Assembly: GCF_003626655.1 (NCBI RefSeq)
Contig: NZ_RBAN01000001.1
Span: forward strand, 1,116,001-1,180,000
Reading direction: 5' to 3'
DNA length: 64,000 nucleotides
From: Micromonospora costi
GTDB lineage: Bacteria > Actinomycetota > Actinomycetes > Mycobacteriales > Micromonosporaceae
The notes under the pieces were generated by a model that was given only the letters and a program-made list of their open reading frames with translations, made no database searches and was not told the DNA's origin. Positions 44,261-52,801 of the stretch are shown here, in pieces (positions within the stretch are counted from its first letter, which is position 1; the number at the start of each line of letters is the position of its first letter). The translations under genes were made by a program, and so were the position numbers.

Positions 44261-44890
44261 TCAGCGCCGGGTGGTCGCCTTCTTGGCGGGTGCCTTCTTC
44301 GCCGGCGCCTTCTTCGCCGCCGTGCTCTTGCTGGCCGCCGACGTCGTCTTCTTCGCCGCGGCCGTACGACCCGCCGCCGCGGTCTTCCGCGCCGGAGCCG
44401 CCTTCTTGCTGGCGGCGGCCTTGGTCGCCGCGGTCGTCTTCGTGGCGGTGGTCTTCTTCGCCGCGGTCTTCTTCGCCGCGGTCTTCTTCGCCGCGGTCGT
44501 GGCCTTGGCGCCAGTCGCCTTCGCGCCGGTCGCCTTGGCGCCGGTGGTCTTGGCGGCACCGGTGGTCTTGGCGGCGGCCGCGGTCTTCTTCGCCGCCGCC
44601 GTGGCCTTCGGCACCTTGCCGCTGGCCACCATCTCCTTGAAACCGGCGCCGGGGCGGAAGGTCGGGACGGACGTCTTCTTGACCTTCACCGCCTCGCCGG
44701 TCCTCGGGTTCCGGGCTGTTCGCGCGCCCCGTACGCGCTTTTCGAACGCTCCGAAACCGGTGATCGCCACCTTCTCGCCCTTGGTGACCGCCGCCTGGAC
44801 CTCAGCGAGGACCGCGTCGAGCGCGGCCGTCGCCATCTTCCGGTCCCCCAGGCGAACGGCGAGCGCCTCGATGAGCTCGGCCTTGTTCAC
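44261..44890 (-). CDS. hupB: HU-type nucleoid protein with lysine-rich tail
   Basis: A 209-aa actinobacterial HU. Residues 1-95 are the HU fold ([40 protein letters not shown]). Residues 96-209 are a histone-H1-like tail of AAKKTA, GAKAT and APAKK repeats, as in mycobacterial HupB and Streptomyces HupS. It bends and compacts DNA. GTG start with GGGAGGAAG upstream. The DNA of the tail is naturally repetitive. Own promoter at 44940-44968 and own terminator. Confidence 0.95.
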   Translation of the reverse strand: MNKAELIEALAVRLGDRKMATAALDAVLAEVQAAVTKGEKVAITGFGAFEKRVRGARTARNPRTGEAVKVKKTSVPTFRPGAGFKEMVASGKVPKATAAAKKTAAAAKTTGAAKTTGAKATGAKATGAKATTAAKKTAAKKTAAKKTTATKTTAATKAAASKKAAPARKTAAAGRTAAAKKTTSAASKSTAAKKAPAKKAPAKKATTRR

Positions 44891-44939
44891 GACTTCCTCC
44901 CGATTGTGCAACTGACTCGACGCGAGCCATTCTGCGCGC

Positions 44940-44968
44940 ACGGTATGCCCTGTGCTGCCGGGACACAA
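44940..44968 (-). promoter_or_regulatory. Promoter of the HU gene
   Basis: On the minus strand TTGTGT (44963-44968), 17 nt and TACCGT (44940-44945). GACACAA and TTGTGTC (44962-44968 and 44990-44996) form a 7-bp inverted repeat around the upstream T-tract. Confidence 0.55.
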
Positions 44969-44998
44969 ACATTCGGTGGAAAAAAGCCCTTGTGTCGT

Positions 44999-45043
44999 AA
45001 CGGATTCGCCCCCACCGGCCGGGCCGGTGGGGGCGAATCCGTT
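44999..45043 (-). terminator. Strong rho-independent terminator after leuD
   Basis: A perfect 22-bp inverted repeat with a single central base (44999-45020 and 45022-45043), followed on the minus strand after 16 nt by a run of six T. It starts 20 nt past the leuD stop and isolates leuCD from the HU gene. Confidence 0.85.
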
Positions 45044-45062
45044 GTGTGCCTCAGGCGTACGG

Positions 45063-45650
45063 CTATGCCACGGACGGCAGGAACGGCGGACGGGACGCCT
45101 CGTAGGCGCCGATCTCGGCCTCGTGGCGGAGGGTGAGTCCAATGTCATCCAAGCCCTCCATGAGCCGCCAGCGGCTGAAGTCGTCCAGCGGGAACGACCA
45201 GGTGGCGTCGCCGACCCGGACCTGGCGGGCGGTCAGGTCGACGGTCACCGGCGTGGCCGGCTCCGACTCGACGAGATCCCAGATCTCCTCGACCGCTTTC
45301 AATTCCAACTCGACCGGCAGCAGACCCTCCTTGAGCGCGTTGCCCCGGAAGATGTCGCCGAAGCGGGGCGCGATCACCGCGCGGAACCCCCAGTCGCGCA
45401 GGGCCCAGACCGCGTGCTCGCGGGATGACCCGGTACCGAACTCGGGACCGGCCACCAGAATCGACGCTCCCGAATACGCGGGATCGTTGAGCACGAATTC
45501 CGGGTCTTCCCGCCAGGCACTGAAGAGGCCGTCGGCGAAACCCGTTCGGGTGACGCGCTTGAGGTAGACGGCCGGGATGATCTGATCGGTGTCCACGTTG
45601 GACCGGCGCAGCGGCACGGCGGTGCCGGTGTGGGTGGTGAAGCTGTCCAT
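45063..45650 (-). CDS. leuD: 3-isopropylmalate dehydratase small subunit
   Basis: A 195-aa LeuD, the swivelling domain of isopropylmalate isomerase in leucine synthesis. Signatures: [32 protein letters not shown], and [19 protein letters not shown]. It forms a heterodimer with LeuC, encoded 15 nt upstream in the same operon. ATG start. Confidence 0.97.
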   Translation of the reverse strand: MDSFTTHTGTAVPLRRSNVDTDQIIPAVYLKRVTRTGFADGLFSAWREDPEFVLNDPAYSGASILVAGPEFGTGSSREHAVWALRDWGFRAVIAPRFGDIFRGNALKEGLLPVELELKAVEEIWDLVESEPATPVTVDLTARQVRVGDATWSFPLDDFSRWRLMEGLDDIGLTLRHEAEIGAYEASRPPFLPSVA

Positions 45651-45665
45651 CAGCGGTGTCCCCTC

Positions 45666-47111
45666 TTACAGGTCGGCGGGAGCGGCCAACCGGCCGGCCA
45701 CGGCGGTGGCGGCGGCGACCGGCGGGGAGACCAGGTGGGTACGTCCGCCCCGGCCCTGGCGGCCCTCGAAGTTGCGGTTGGAGGTGGAGGCCGAGCGCTC
45801 ACCGGCCCGCAGCGTGTCCGGGTTCATGCCCAGACACATGGAGCAGCCGGCGAAGCGCCACTCGGCACCGGCGTCGGTGAAGACCTTGTCGAGTCCCTCC
45901 GCCTCGGCGGCCTCGCGAACCGCGGCGGAACCGGGGACGACGAGCATCCGCACGCCCTCGGCCACGGTGTGGCCGCGGAGCACGTCGGCCGCGGCGCGCA
46001 GGTCCTCCAGCCGGCCGTTCGTGCAGGAGCCCACGAAGACCACGTCGACGGGCACGTCCCGCAGCGCGGTTCCGGGTCGCAGGTCCATGTACTCCAGCGC
46101 GCGCCGCGCGGCGGCCCGCTCGGGCTCGGTGACGAACTCCTCCGGATCCGGCACCCGGCCGCCCAGCGGGGCGCCCTGACCGGGGTTGGTGCCCCAGGTG
46201 ACGAACGGGGTCACCTGGCTCGCGTCCAGGGTCACCTCGGCGTCGAAGGTGGCGCCCGCGTCGGTGGCCAGCGTCCGCCAGTAGGCGACCGCCGCGTCCC
46301 AGTCGGCGCCCTGCGGCGCGTGGGACCGCCCCTTGAGGTACGCGAACGTCGTCTCGTCCGGCGCGATCATGCCGGCCTTGGCGCCCCACTCGATGGACAT
46401 GTTGGCGATGGTCATCCGGCCCTCCATGGAGAGCGAGCGGATCGCCTCGCCGCGGTACTCGACGATGTGCCCGCGACCGCCGCCGGTGCCCACCTGCGCG
46501 ATCAGCGCGAGCACCAGGTCCTTGGCGGTGACGCCGGGGGCGAGCCGGCCCGTGACGTTCACCGCCATCGTCTTCGGGCGGCTCTGCGGCAGCGTCTGGG
46601 TGGCGAGCACGTGCTCGACCTCGCTGGTGCCGATGCCGAACGCGAGCGCACCGAACGCGCCGTGGGTGGCGGTGTGCGAGTCGCCGCAGACGATGGTCAT
46701 GCCGGGTTGGGTGAGCCCGAGCTGGGGGCCGATGACGTGCACGATGCCCTGGTTCTCGTCGCCGAGCGGGTGCAGCCGCACGCCGAACTCGGCGCAGTTG
46801 CGGCGCAACGTCTCCAACTGCGTACGCGAGGTCGGGTCGGCGACGGTGAGCAGGTCACCGCGGCGTGCCCGGAACGCCGGGTCGGCGTACCCGGTCGGGG
46901 TGTTGTGGTCCTCGGTCGCGATCGTCAGGTCGGTACGGCGCACCCGGCGGCCGGCGAGCCGCAGCCCGTCGAACGCCTGCGGGCTGGTCACCTCGTGCAG
47001 CAGGTGCAGGTCGATGTAGAGCAGGTCCGGCTCGCCGGCGGCGGACCGTACGACGTGCGCGTCCCAGACCTTCTCGGCCAGGGTCCTCGGCTCAGGAGTG
47101 ACTCCCACCAT
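45666..47111 (-). CDS. leuC: 3-isopropylmalate dehydratase large subunit
   Basis: A 481-aa LeuC that carries the [4Fe-4S] cluster of isopropylmalate isomerase. The cluster cysteines are in VGSCTNGR and [32 protein letters not shown] is the active-site loop and [12 protein letters not shown] the C-terminal signature. The TAGGAT hexamer 6 nt before the ATG (47118-47123, minus strand) indicates leaderless transcription. The divergent IclR gene very probably regulates it. Confidence 0.97.
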   Translation of the reverse strand: MVGVTPEPRTLAEKVWDAHVVRSAAGEPDLLYIDLHLLHEVTSPQAFDGLRLAGRRVRRTDLTIATEDHNTPTGYADPAFRARRGDLLTVADPTSRTQLETLRRNCAEFGVRLHPLGDENQGIVHVIGPQLGLTQPGMTIVCGDSHTATHGAFGALAFGIGTSEVEHVLATQTLPQSRPKTMAVNVTGRLAPGVTAKDLVLALIAQVGTGGGRGHIVEYRGEAIRSLSMEGRMTIANMSIEWGAKAGMIAPDETTFAYLKGRSHAPQGADWDAAVAYWRTLATDAGATFDAEVTLDASQVTPFVTWGTNPGQGAPLGGRVPDPEEFVTEPERAAARRALEYMDLRPGTALRDVPVDVVFVGSCTNGRLEDLRAAADVLRGHTVAEGVRMLVVPGSAAVREAAEAEGLDKVFTDAGAEWRFAGCSMCLGMNPDTLRAGERSASTSNRNFEGRQGRGGRTHLVSPPVAAATAVAGRLAAPADL

Positions 47112-47112
47112 C

Positions 47113-47141
47113 TGGACATCCTAAATTCTGGGAGGTAAGTT
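47113..47141 (+). promoter_or_regulatory. Overlapping divergent promoters leuC / iclR
   Basis: Plus: TGGACA (47113-47118), 17 nt, TAAGTT (47136-47141), then 7 nt to the GTG of iclR. Minus: TAGGAT (47118-47123) 6 nt from the leuC ATG, without a good -35. The two promoters share the same 37 bp, so the regulator and leuCD compete for, or are jointly controlled at, this site. Confidence 0.65.
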
Positions 47142-47148
47142 TCGGCTT

Positions 47149-47847
47149 GTGGGACACAGTATGAGCGGTGTCGGCGTTCTCGACAAGGCGGTGGTCATCC
47201 TGGCCGCCTGCGTCGACGGCGCCAGCCTGGCCGAACTCGTCGAGCGCACCAAGCTGCCCCGGGCCACCGCGCACCGGCTCGCGCAGGCGCTGGAGATCCA
47301 CCGGATGCTCGTGCGGGACACCCAGGGCCGGTGGCGCCCCGGGCCACGGCTGGGAGAGCTCGCGAACGCCGCGCCGGACGTCCTGCTGACGGCCGCCGAG
47401 CCCCTGCTGTCCGCGCTGCGCGACGCCACCGGCGAGAGCGCGCAGCTCTACCTGCGCCGCGCGGACGAGCGGATCTGCGTGGCCGCGGCCGAGCGGGCGA
47501 GCGGCCTGCGGGACACCGTCCCGGTCGGTTCCGTGCTGCCCATGACGGCCGGCTCCGCGGCGCAGATCCTGCTCGCCTGGGAGCCGCCGGAGGCGGTGAT
47601 GCCGCTGCTCCCCCGCGCCAAGTTCACCGGCCGCACCCTCGCCGAGGTACGCCGGCGTGGTTGGGCGCAGAGCGTCGCCGAGCGGGAGGCCGGTGTGGCG
47701 AGCGTCTCGGCGCCGATCCGGGACCGGACCGGCCGGGTGATCGCGGCCATCAGCATCTCGGGCCCCATCGAGCGCCTCGGCCGCCGCCCGGGCGAGCGCC
47801 ACGCCATGGCCGTCGTCCGCGCCGGCCAACGCCTCTCCGGCCTCTAA
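47149..47847 (+). CDS. IclR-family regulator (NdgR-like)
   Basis: A 232-aa IclR regulator. The winged helix is at the N-terminus (SGVGVLDKAVVILAACVDG, RTKLPRATAHRLAQALE) and the effector domain has LRDATGESAQLYLRRAD and VASVSAPIRDRTGRVIAAIS. Homologues in the same divergent place (NdgR in Streptomyces, its mycobacterial and corynebacterial orthologues) control leuCD and related amino-acid genes. GTG 47149 fits the leaderless promoter; ATG 47161 is a shorter alternative. Confidence 0.92.
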   Translation: MGHSMSGVGVLDKAVVILAACVDGASLAELVERTKLPRATAHRLAQALEIHRMLVRDTQGRWRPGPRLGELANAAPDVLLTAAEPLLSALRDATGESAQLYLRRADERICVAAAERASGLRDTVPVGSVLPMTAGSAAQILLAWEPPEAVMPLLPRAKFTGRTLAEVRRRGWAQSVAEREAGVASVSAPIRDRTGRVIAAISISGPIERLGRRPGERHAMAVVRAGQRLSGL

Positions 47848-47893
47848 CCCCCGAGCCCCTCCCCCCTCCCCTCCCCCCTTCCCCCTCTCTCCG

Positions 47894-47956
47894 CGTTGAT
47901 CATGAAGTTATTGCCCCGACACGCCGGCGGCGGAGGCAATAACTTCATGATCAACG
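47894..47956. repeat. REP-like palindrome, copy 2
   Basis: Perfect 22-bp arms (47894-47915 and 47935-47956; CGTTGATCATGAAGTTATTG plus CC) with a 19-nt centre. It lies in non-coding sequence behind the iclR gene, after a C-rich tract. Same family as 15495 and 58948. Confidence 0.8.
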
Positions 47957-47996
47957 GGGCGAGGTGACCCCGGGGCCCGGAGAGGGCGGAACGGGA

Positions 47997-48029
47997 AACG
48001 GCCCGTCTCGCGTCGCGAGACGGGCCGTT
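47997..48029 (-). terminator. Terminator after the tRNA genes
   Basis: A perfect 16-bp inverted repeat with one central base (47997-48012 and 48014-48029), directly beyond the first tRNA-Glu 3' end; TTTCCCGTT follows on the minus strand. Confidence 0.75.
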
Positions 48030-48034
48030 GCTGG

Positions 48035-48107
48035 TAGCCCCGACCGGATTCGAACCGGCGCTACCGCCTTGAGAGGGCGGCGTCCTGGGCCGCTAGACGA
48101 CGGGGCC
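48035..48107 (-). tRNA. tRNA-Glu (CUC), copy 1
   Basis: A 73-nt tRNA folding into a standard cloverleaf: acceptor GGCCCCG/CGGGGCT, anticodon loop CTCTCAA in a CCGCC/GGCGG stem, and GGTTCGAATCC T-arm. The acceptor 1:72 pair would be G-U. CCA is encoded (48032-48034). A -10-like TAGACT lies upstream (48153-48158). The tRNA plus 43 nt of upstream sequence is identical to copy 2. Confidence 0.95.
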
Positions 48108-48219
48108 AGGCACTTTCCGTGCTCACCGCCCCTGCGGGGCGGGTGCCGCTGTAGTCTAGCGGCGTCCCCTCACCGGGTGTGGACCGGGTCGGGGTGGGTA
48201 GACCGGGCAGAAGAAGCGT

Positions 48220-48253
48220 CACGGCCCGCCCCACCGAAGCGGGACGGGCCGTG
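48220..48253 (-). terminator. Terminator between the tRNA-Glu copies
   Basis: CACGGCCCG and its complement (48220-48228, 48245-48253), extended inwards by three more pairs across a mismatch, form a hairpin just past tRNA-Glu copy 2. Confidence 0.6.
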
Positions 48254-48262
48254 CCCGAACTG

Positions 48263-48335
48263 TAGCCCCGACCGGATTCGAACCGGCGCTACCGCCTTGA
48301 GAGGGCGGCGTCCTGGGCCGCTAGACGACGGGGCC
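48263..48335 (-). tRNA. tRNA-Glu (CUC), copy 2
   Basis: Sequence-identical to copy 1 over all 73 nt and over 43 nt upstream, 228 bp away. CCA is not encoded here (ACAG follows). A -10-like TAGGGT (48381-48386) lies upstream, so it appears to have its own promoter. The shared upstream block contains a CCGCCCC/GGGGCGG hairpin. Confidence 0.95.
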
Positions 48336-48466
48336 AGGCACTTTCCGTGCTCACCGCCCCTGCGGGGCGGGTGCCGCTGAACCCTACCAGAGACCGCCGG
48401 AGCCCTCTCGGGACCGGCGTGGACTCGACAGAATCCAGCGACCGACATTCTCACGAACACCGGTTG

Positions 48467-48538
48467 CTGGGGTACCAGGACTCGAACCTAGACTAACTGA
48501 ACCAGAATCAGTCGGGCTGCCAATTACCCCATACCCCA
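48467..48538 (-). tRNA. tRNA-Gln (CUG)
   Basis: A 72-nt tRNA: acceptor TGGGGTA/TACCCCA, anticodon loop TTCTGGT in an ACTGA/TCAGT stem, T-arm GGTTCGAGTCC. The discriminator is G and CCA is not encoded. TAAAGT (48565-48570) 27 nt upstream is a likely -10. Glu and Gln tRNAs lie together here as in mycobacteria, but gltX is absent from the cluster. Confidence 0.95.
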
Positions 48539-48650
48539 TTGGCCCCTTGCGGCGCCGGGAATGAACTTTACCCTCCCGCTGCCAGCAGGCCAAATCCAAC
48601 CCCTCGAACCCCACCTGACCAGGGGGTCCGCCGGTGCTGGAGCCGCCGGA

Positions 48651-49454
48651 TCAGGCGACCGGCACCACCGGGTTGGTGAGTTCGCCGATCCCCTCGATCC
48701 GCACGCTGACCGTATCCCCGTCGGTGAGCGGGCTAACCCCCGCCGGCGTACCGGTGAGCACGACGTCGCCGGGGAGCAACGTCATCACGTGCGAGATGTA
48801 CGACACGAGCGCCGGCGCGTCGAAGACCATGTCCCGGGTACGGCCGAGCTGGCGTACCTCCAGGGCGTCCGGATCCGGCCCCACCTCGCACCGGATCTCC
48901 AGGTCGCTGACGTCCAGCCCGGTCGTGATCCACGGCCCGAGCGGGCAGAACGAGTCGAAGCCCTTCGCCCGGGTCCACTGGCCGTCGGAGCGCTGGAGGT
49001 CCCGGGCGGTCACGTCGTTGGCGCAGGTGTAGCCGAAGATGGCCCGCTCGGCGGCGGCCCGGTCGGCGCGGCGCGCCCCCGGCGCCCCGATCACCACCGC
49101 CAGCTCCGCCTCGTGCTCCACCTGCTTCGAGAAGATCGGCAGTCGGATGGCGTCCCGCGGCCCGATCACCGAGGTGGACGGCTTGAGGAACAGCAGCGGC
49201 TCCTTCGGCACCTCGCTGCCGTGCTCCGCGGCGTGCTCCGCGTAGTTGCGGCCGACGCAGACCACCTTGCTCGGCAGGATCGGCGAGAGCAGGCGCACGT
49301 CGGACACGGCCCAACGGGCACCGGTGAACGTGATCTGGCCGAACGGGTGCCCCTCGATCTCGGCGATGGTCAGGCCCTGCGACCCGGCCTCCGACTCCCC
49401 CTCGACGACACCGAACGACATTCCCTTGGCATGAGCGAAACGAGCGATACGCAC
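48651..49454 (-). CDS. Fumarylacetoacetate hydrolase-family protein
   Basis: A 267-aa FAH-superfamily enzyme. Landmarks: VVCVGRNYAEHAAEHG, PLLFLKPSTSVIGP, the metal ligands in VEHEAELAVVIG, FGYTCANDVTARDLQ, and VLTGTPAGVSPL. Members hydrolyse or isomerise small keto acids (for example oxaloacetate decarboxylase or 2-hydroxyhepta-diene-dioate isomerase); substrate uncertain. GTG start, with TAGATT 6 nt upstream (49461-49466, minus), so leaderless. The homologue occupies the same position after the Glu/Gln tRNAs in M. tuberculosis. Confidence 0.92.
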   Translation of the reverse strand: MRIARFAHAKGMSFGVVEGESEAGSQGLTIAEIEGHPFGQITFTGARWAVSDVRLLSPILPSKVVCVGRNYAEHAAEHGSEVPKEPLLFLKPSTSVIGPRDAIRLPIFSKQVEHEAELAVVIGAPGARRADRAAAERAIFGYTCANDVTARDLQRSDGQWTRAKGFDSFCPLGPWITTGLDVSDLEIRCEVGPDPDALEVRQLGRTRDMVFDAPALVSYISHVMTLLPGDVVLTGTPAGVSPLTDGDTVSVRIEGIGELTNPVVPVA

Positions 49455-49677
49455 CAGGCAAATCTAGCCCGGTCGCGGCGAGGGCCGGGCCCGGCGGTGC
49501 GCGCGGCGCGCGGGAAGCCGGTGCGTGGGGCCCGCGGGACGGGAGGGGCGGGACGGACGCGGGTGCCGGCGGGGCGGCGCAGCCTACGTGAGCCGTCGGC
49601 ACCCGGGGCGGGTTTCGCGACTTCATACCCGCACGACGTGCCCGCGCCCATAGCGTCGGCTCCGGAGGTTCGTTCGT

Positions 49678-51036
49678 ATGCCTGCATCGACACGACACCA
49701 CAGAGCCCTCGCGGTGTTCGTACACTGCCTCGGCATCCTCGCCGCCGTGCCGGCCCTGCCCGCGGTGGCGCCCGACCCGGCGGCCGCGCGTGCGCGACCG
49801 GCGGTGGCGGCTCCGGAGCCCTCGCCCTCGGAGCCATCACCGTCGGGGTCGTCACCGGCCGGCCTGCCGGCGGCGCCGCCGGCGGTCCCGACGCCCACCC
49901 AGGCGCTGCCGCCACCGCCCAAGCCACCGATCACCGTGGCGGTGGCCCCGGCGCCCACGCCCGCACCGGCCTACCGGATCCACGTGCGCAACACCGGGAA
50001 CGCCCCGGTGGAGACCACGATCCGGCAGGAGCTACCTGCGGGCAGCGCGCCGTCGGTCATCACCGCCGGCGGTCAGGCCAGCCGCATCGCGGGGCACTCG
50101 ACGAGCGAGGTCACCTGGCGGCTCAAGCTGCCAGCGCGGAGCGTGACGACCCTGAACACATCCCTCGCCCCGACCCCGGCGGGCCAGCCCATGACCGCGC
50201 CCGCGTGCGCGTTCACCAGCGACGGGAGCCGGCCGTACGACTGCGCGACCGCGACCTGGAACGCGGCGCCCGCGGCGGCGCCCCGGCACGCGGCGACACC
50301 GCCGTGGCAGCGGCTGCCGGTGCAGCTGGGCGCGCTGGCCGCGCTGCTGCTCCTCGGCGGCGCGGGCTGGTGGCTGTGGCGGCGACGCGCCCGGCGACGC
50401 CGGGTGGTGGCGGCCGCCCTCGCGTCCGGCGCCGGCCCGGCCGGCGACCCGCGGCAGGGGCGCGGCACCATCTACCCGCGCCCGTCGAGCCCGTCGGTGG
50501 TGACACGGCGACGCCGGCCGCCGGTCTGGCTGATGGTCGGGCTGGCCCTGGTGCTGCTCGCCGGCGTGGCGGGCCTGGCCGGCTGGACGGCCACCCGCCG
50601 GGTGGCCGAGATCGACACCGACAAGCAGCCCACGAGCGGCGCCTGGCGTGGGACCGGGGTCACCGGCGCGGTGGGGGTACCGCTGCGCGAGACGGCGTTC
50701 GAGTTCACCGTGTACAGGGTGGCCTGCTCGGGGGCCGCGACCGCCTCTCGCCGGCAGTGCCAGGCCACGGTGGGCGTGCGCAACCTCACCCCCGAGCACC
50801 AGGCGTGGCACGGCGAGCTGCAACGGGCGTACCTGCCGGGCGGCCGGTGGGTGACGGTCGACGAGCCGGCCACCCGGTCGGCCAACCTGGGCCGGGACGT
50901 CTTCGCCCAGCCGGTGGCCGCCGGCAGCCGGGTCGTGCTGCCGCTGGTCTTCAGCACGGACGGACGGGAGCCGCCGAAGCAGCTGGAGCTGCGCAGCGGG
51001 GTGTTCTCGGCCGGCGTGCGGGTGGACGTGCCCTGA
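49678..51036 (+). CDS. Proline-rich membrane protein with DUF11/DUF4352-like domains
   Basis: A 452-aa protein. After a signal-like N-terminus (residues 10-25) comes a Pro/Ser/Ala-rich region (to about 95), a beta-rich module of the conserved-repeat (DUF11) type (IHVRNTGNAPVETTIRQEL), a first membrane helix (LGALAALLLLGGAGWWLW), a cytoplasmic basic stretch, a second helix (VWLMVGLALVLLAGVAGLAG) and an extracytoplasmic C-terminal domain resembling DUF4352 (FEFTVYRVACSG, ATVGVRNLTPEHQ). Function unknown. ATG with GGAGG upstream; TAGCGT some 20 nt before is a possible -10. Confidence 0.82.
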   Translation: MPASTRHHRALAVFVHCLGILAAVPALPAVAPDPAAARARPAVAAPEPSPSEPSPSGSSPAGLPAAPPAVPTPTQALPPPPKPPITVAVAPAPTPAPAYRIHVRNTGNAPVETTIRQELPAGSAPSVITAGGQASRIAGHSTSEVTWRLKLPARSVTTLNTSLAPTPAGQPMTAPACAFTSDGSRPYDCATATWNAAPAAAPRHAATPPWQRLPVQLGALAALLLLGGAGWWLWRRRARRRRVVAAALASGAGPAGDPRQGRGTIYPRPSSPSVVTRRRRPPVWLMVGLALVLLAGVAGLAGWTATRRVAEIDTDKQPTSGAWRGTGVTGAVGVPLRETAFEFTVYRVACSGAATASRRQCQATVGVRNLTPEHQAWHGELQRAYLPGGRWVTVDEPATRSANLGRDVFAQPVAAGSRVVLPLVFSTDGREPPKQLELRSGVFSAGVRVDVP

Positions 51037-51070
51037 CCGGCGGGCGGGGCGGCGGTCGTACGCTGGGTCG

Positions 51071-51940
51071 GTGACCGCCGCCCTCGCCCCCGCCACCGTG
51101 CTCGACACGGCGGAGTGGCAGGCGCGTCGGCGCGACCACGAGGAACGGGTCGACGCCTGGCTCACCCCGCACCTGGCGCGACGCCGCCGCGGCGAGAAGC
51201 ACCCGGTGGAGGACTTCCTCTTCACCTACTACTCGCACCGCCCCGCCCAGTTGCGCCGCTGGCATCCCGGGGCCGGAGTCGAGCTGCTCGGGGCGGATCG
51301 GGCGGAGTTCGGCCGCGACTACCGGGCGACCGCCGCCGGGGTGACGCTCGACACGGACGCGGTACGGGCCCGCCGCGCGGAGTCGATCCGGTGGATCCGC
51401 TCCCTGCTCGCGGCCACCGCCGGGCGGCAGCCGCACTTCGGCTGCTTCGGCATGCACGAGTGGGCCATGGTCTACCGGCAGACCCAGGCGGAGGTACGCC
51501 ACAACGCGTGGCCGCTGCGGCTCAGCCCGGAGCAGACGGCACAGGCGGTCGAGGCGAGCCGGATCCGGTGCAGCCACTTCGACGCGTACCGGTTCTTCAC
51601 CGCCCCGGCGCGGCCTCTGAACCTGCTCACCCCGACCCGGGAGACGCAGCACGCGCTCGAGCAGCCCGGCTGCCTGCACGCCAACATGGATCTCTACAAG
51701 TGGGCGTACAAGCTGTCCCCGCTGGTCCCCGGCGAGCTGGTGGCCGACGCCTTCGCGCTGGCCCGGGAGATTCGTACGCTGGACATGCGGGCGTCCCCCT
51801 ACGACCTGGCGGCGCTCGGATATCCGCCGGTGCGGGTGGAGACCCCGGAGGGGCGCGCCGAGTACGCCGTGGCCCAGCGGGACTTCGCGGCGCGTGCGGC
51901 GGCCCTGCGCGATCGGCTCCTCGCCGCCGTCCCGGCGTGA
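51071..51940 (+). CDS. Conserved actinobacterial protein annotated as 3-methyladenine DNA glycosylase
   Basis: A 289-aa protein with the highly conserved motifs RRRGEKHPVEDFLFTYYSHR, LRRWHPGAGVEL, HFGCFGMHEWAMVYR, RCSHFDAYRFFT and CLHANMDLYKWAYKL. Database entries for this family often carry the name 3-methyladenine DNA glycosylase; I see no HhH or AlkA-type motif, so I treat the name with caution. GTG start; TACGCT (51059-51064) 6 nt upstream suggests a leaderless mRNA. Convergent with arfB. Confidence 0.8.
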   Translation: MTAALAPATVLDTAEWQARRRDHEERVDAWLTPHLARRRRGEKHPVEDFLFTYYSHRPAQLRRWHPGAGVELLGADRAEFGRDYRATAAGVTLDTDAVRARRAESIRWIRSLLAATAGRQPHFGCFGMHEWAMVYRQTQAEVRHNAWPLRLSPEQTAQAVEASRIRCSHFDAYRFFTAPARPLNLLTPTRETQHALEQPGCLHANMDLYKWAYKLSPLVPGELVADAFALAREIRTLDMRASPYDLAALGYPPVRVETPEGRAEYAVAQRDFAARAAALRDRLLAAVPA

Positions 51941-51954
51941 CCGTCCACCCCCGG

Positions 51955-52380
51955 CTAGTCGCCGTCGACGCGGCGCTCGCGCTTGCGCTGGGACTGGCGC
52001 TTCTTCTCGGCCAGCCGGCGCTCCTTGGCGCCCCGCGACGGGCGGGTCGGCCGCCGTGGTGGGGGTGGTGGGGCCACCGCCTCGCGGAGCAGCGCGGCCA
52101 GCCGCTCCCGGGCCGCCTCACGGTTGGCCAGCTGGGCCCGGTGTTCGCTCGCGGTGATCGTCAGCACGCCGTCGACCAGCCGGCCGGCGAGCCGGTCCAG
52201 GGCGCGGGCCCGCAGGGCCTCGGGCACGCTGGGTGAGCCGCCGAGGTCGAAGCTCAGCTCGACGCGGCTGTCGGCCGTGTTGACGCCCTGCCCGCCCGGC
52301 CCGGACGACCGGGAGAAGCGTTCCCGCAGCTCGGCGGCGGGAACGGCCCAGCGGTCGGTCACCCGCAGTTCGCCATCCAC
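51955..52380 (-). CDS. arfB: Peptidyl-tRNA hydrolase ArfB (ribosome rescue)
   Basis: A 141-aa class-I release-factor-like protein. The catalytic GGQ is at residues 29-31 (SSGPGGQGVN), and the C-terminal basic tail (KERRLAEKKRQSQRKRERR) fits the empty mRNA channel of stalled ribosomes. It releases nascent chains when no stop codon is present, a backup for trans-translation. GTG start; TAGCCT (52387-52392, minus) 6 nt upstream marks a leaderless promoter that overlaps the stop of the next gene. GGQ is also the kind of motif that PrmC-type enzymes methylate. Confidence 0.93.
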   Translation of the reverse strand: MDGELRVTDRWAVPAAELRERFSRSSGPGGQGVNTADSRVELSFDLGGSPSVPEALRARALDRLAGRLVDGVLTITASEHRAQLANREAARERLAALLREAVAPPPPPRRPTRPSRGAKERRLAEKKRQSQRKRERRVDGD

Positions 52381-52389
52381 ACCCTGAGG

Positions 52390-52692
52390 CTAGCGCCCGG
52401 GGCGACCACTCGTGGTCACGGACGGACTCGGGGTCCCGGACGGGCCCGCCGTCTCGTCGTCGGGGCCGGCGGCGGCGTACGCGACGGCGCCGATCAGGAG
52501 CAGGGCGATGACACCGATCTTCGTGGTGACCGCGCGGATCAGCAGCCAGGCCGTCTTACGGGCGCCCGGGACGCTCTTCTTGACCGTCTGGTAGTCGGTC
52601 CAGCCACGCCGCGCGCGCGTGTACGCCGACCCCACACCACTTCCGATGAGCAGGCCCACCAGCAGGAGGACCGCGATGAGAGGACCTTCCAC
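52390..52692 (-). CDS. Small two-helix membrane protein
   Basis: A 100-aa protein with helices at about 5-25 (LIAVLLLVGLLIGSGVGSA) and 52-75 (AVTTKIGVIALLLIGAVAYA), a basic cytoplasmic loop between them (RARRGWTDYQTVKKSVPGAR) and a Ser/Thr/Pro tail. I do not recognise a family. The GTG has GATACT 7 nt upstream. Upstream of it (52693-52801) is an AT-rich stretch with no gene. Confidence 0.7.
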   Translation of the reverse strand: MEGPLIAVLLLVGLLIGSGVGSAYTRARRGWTDYQTVKKSVPGARKTAWLLIRAVTTKIGVIALLLIGAVAYAAAGPDDETAGPSGTPSPSVTTSGRPGR

Positions 52693-52801
52693 CCACGCCA
52701 GTATCCATACTCAGCGTAATATTTCCATGGTCCGATGGTCCCGGGCCGGATATCCGACACTCGGTGCCTTCCCATTCGCGAGATCCACCGGTACCCGCAG
52801 C

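Noticed and set aside
44261..44640. Repetitive DNA in the HU gene as a possible VNTR or mobile element
   Set aside because: It encodes the normal Lys/Ala tail of actinobacterial HU.
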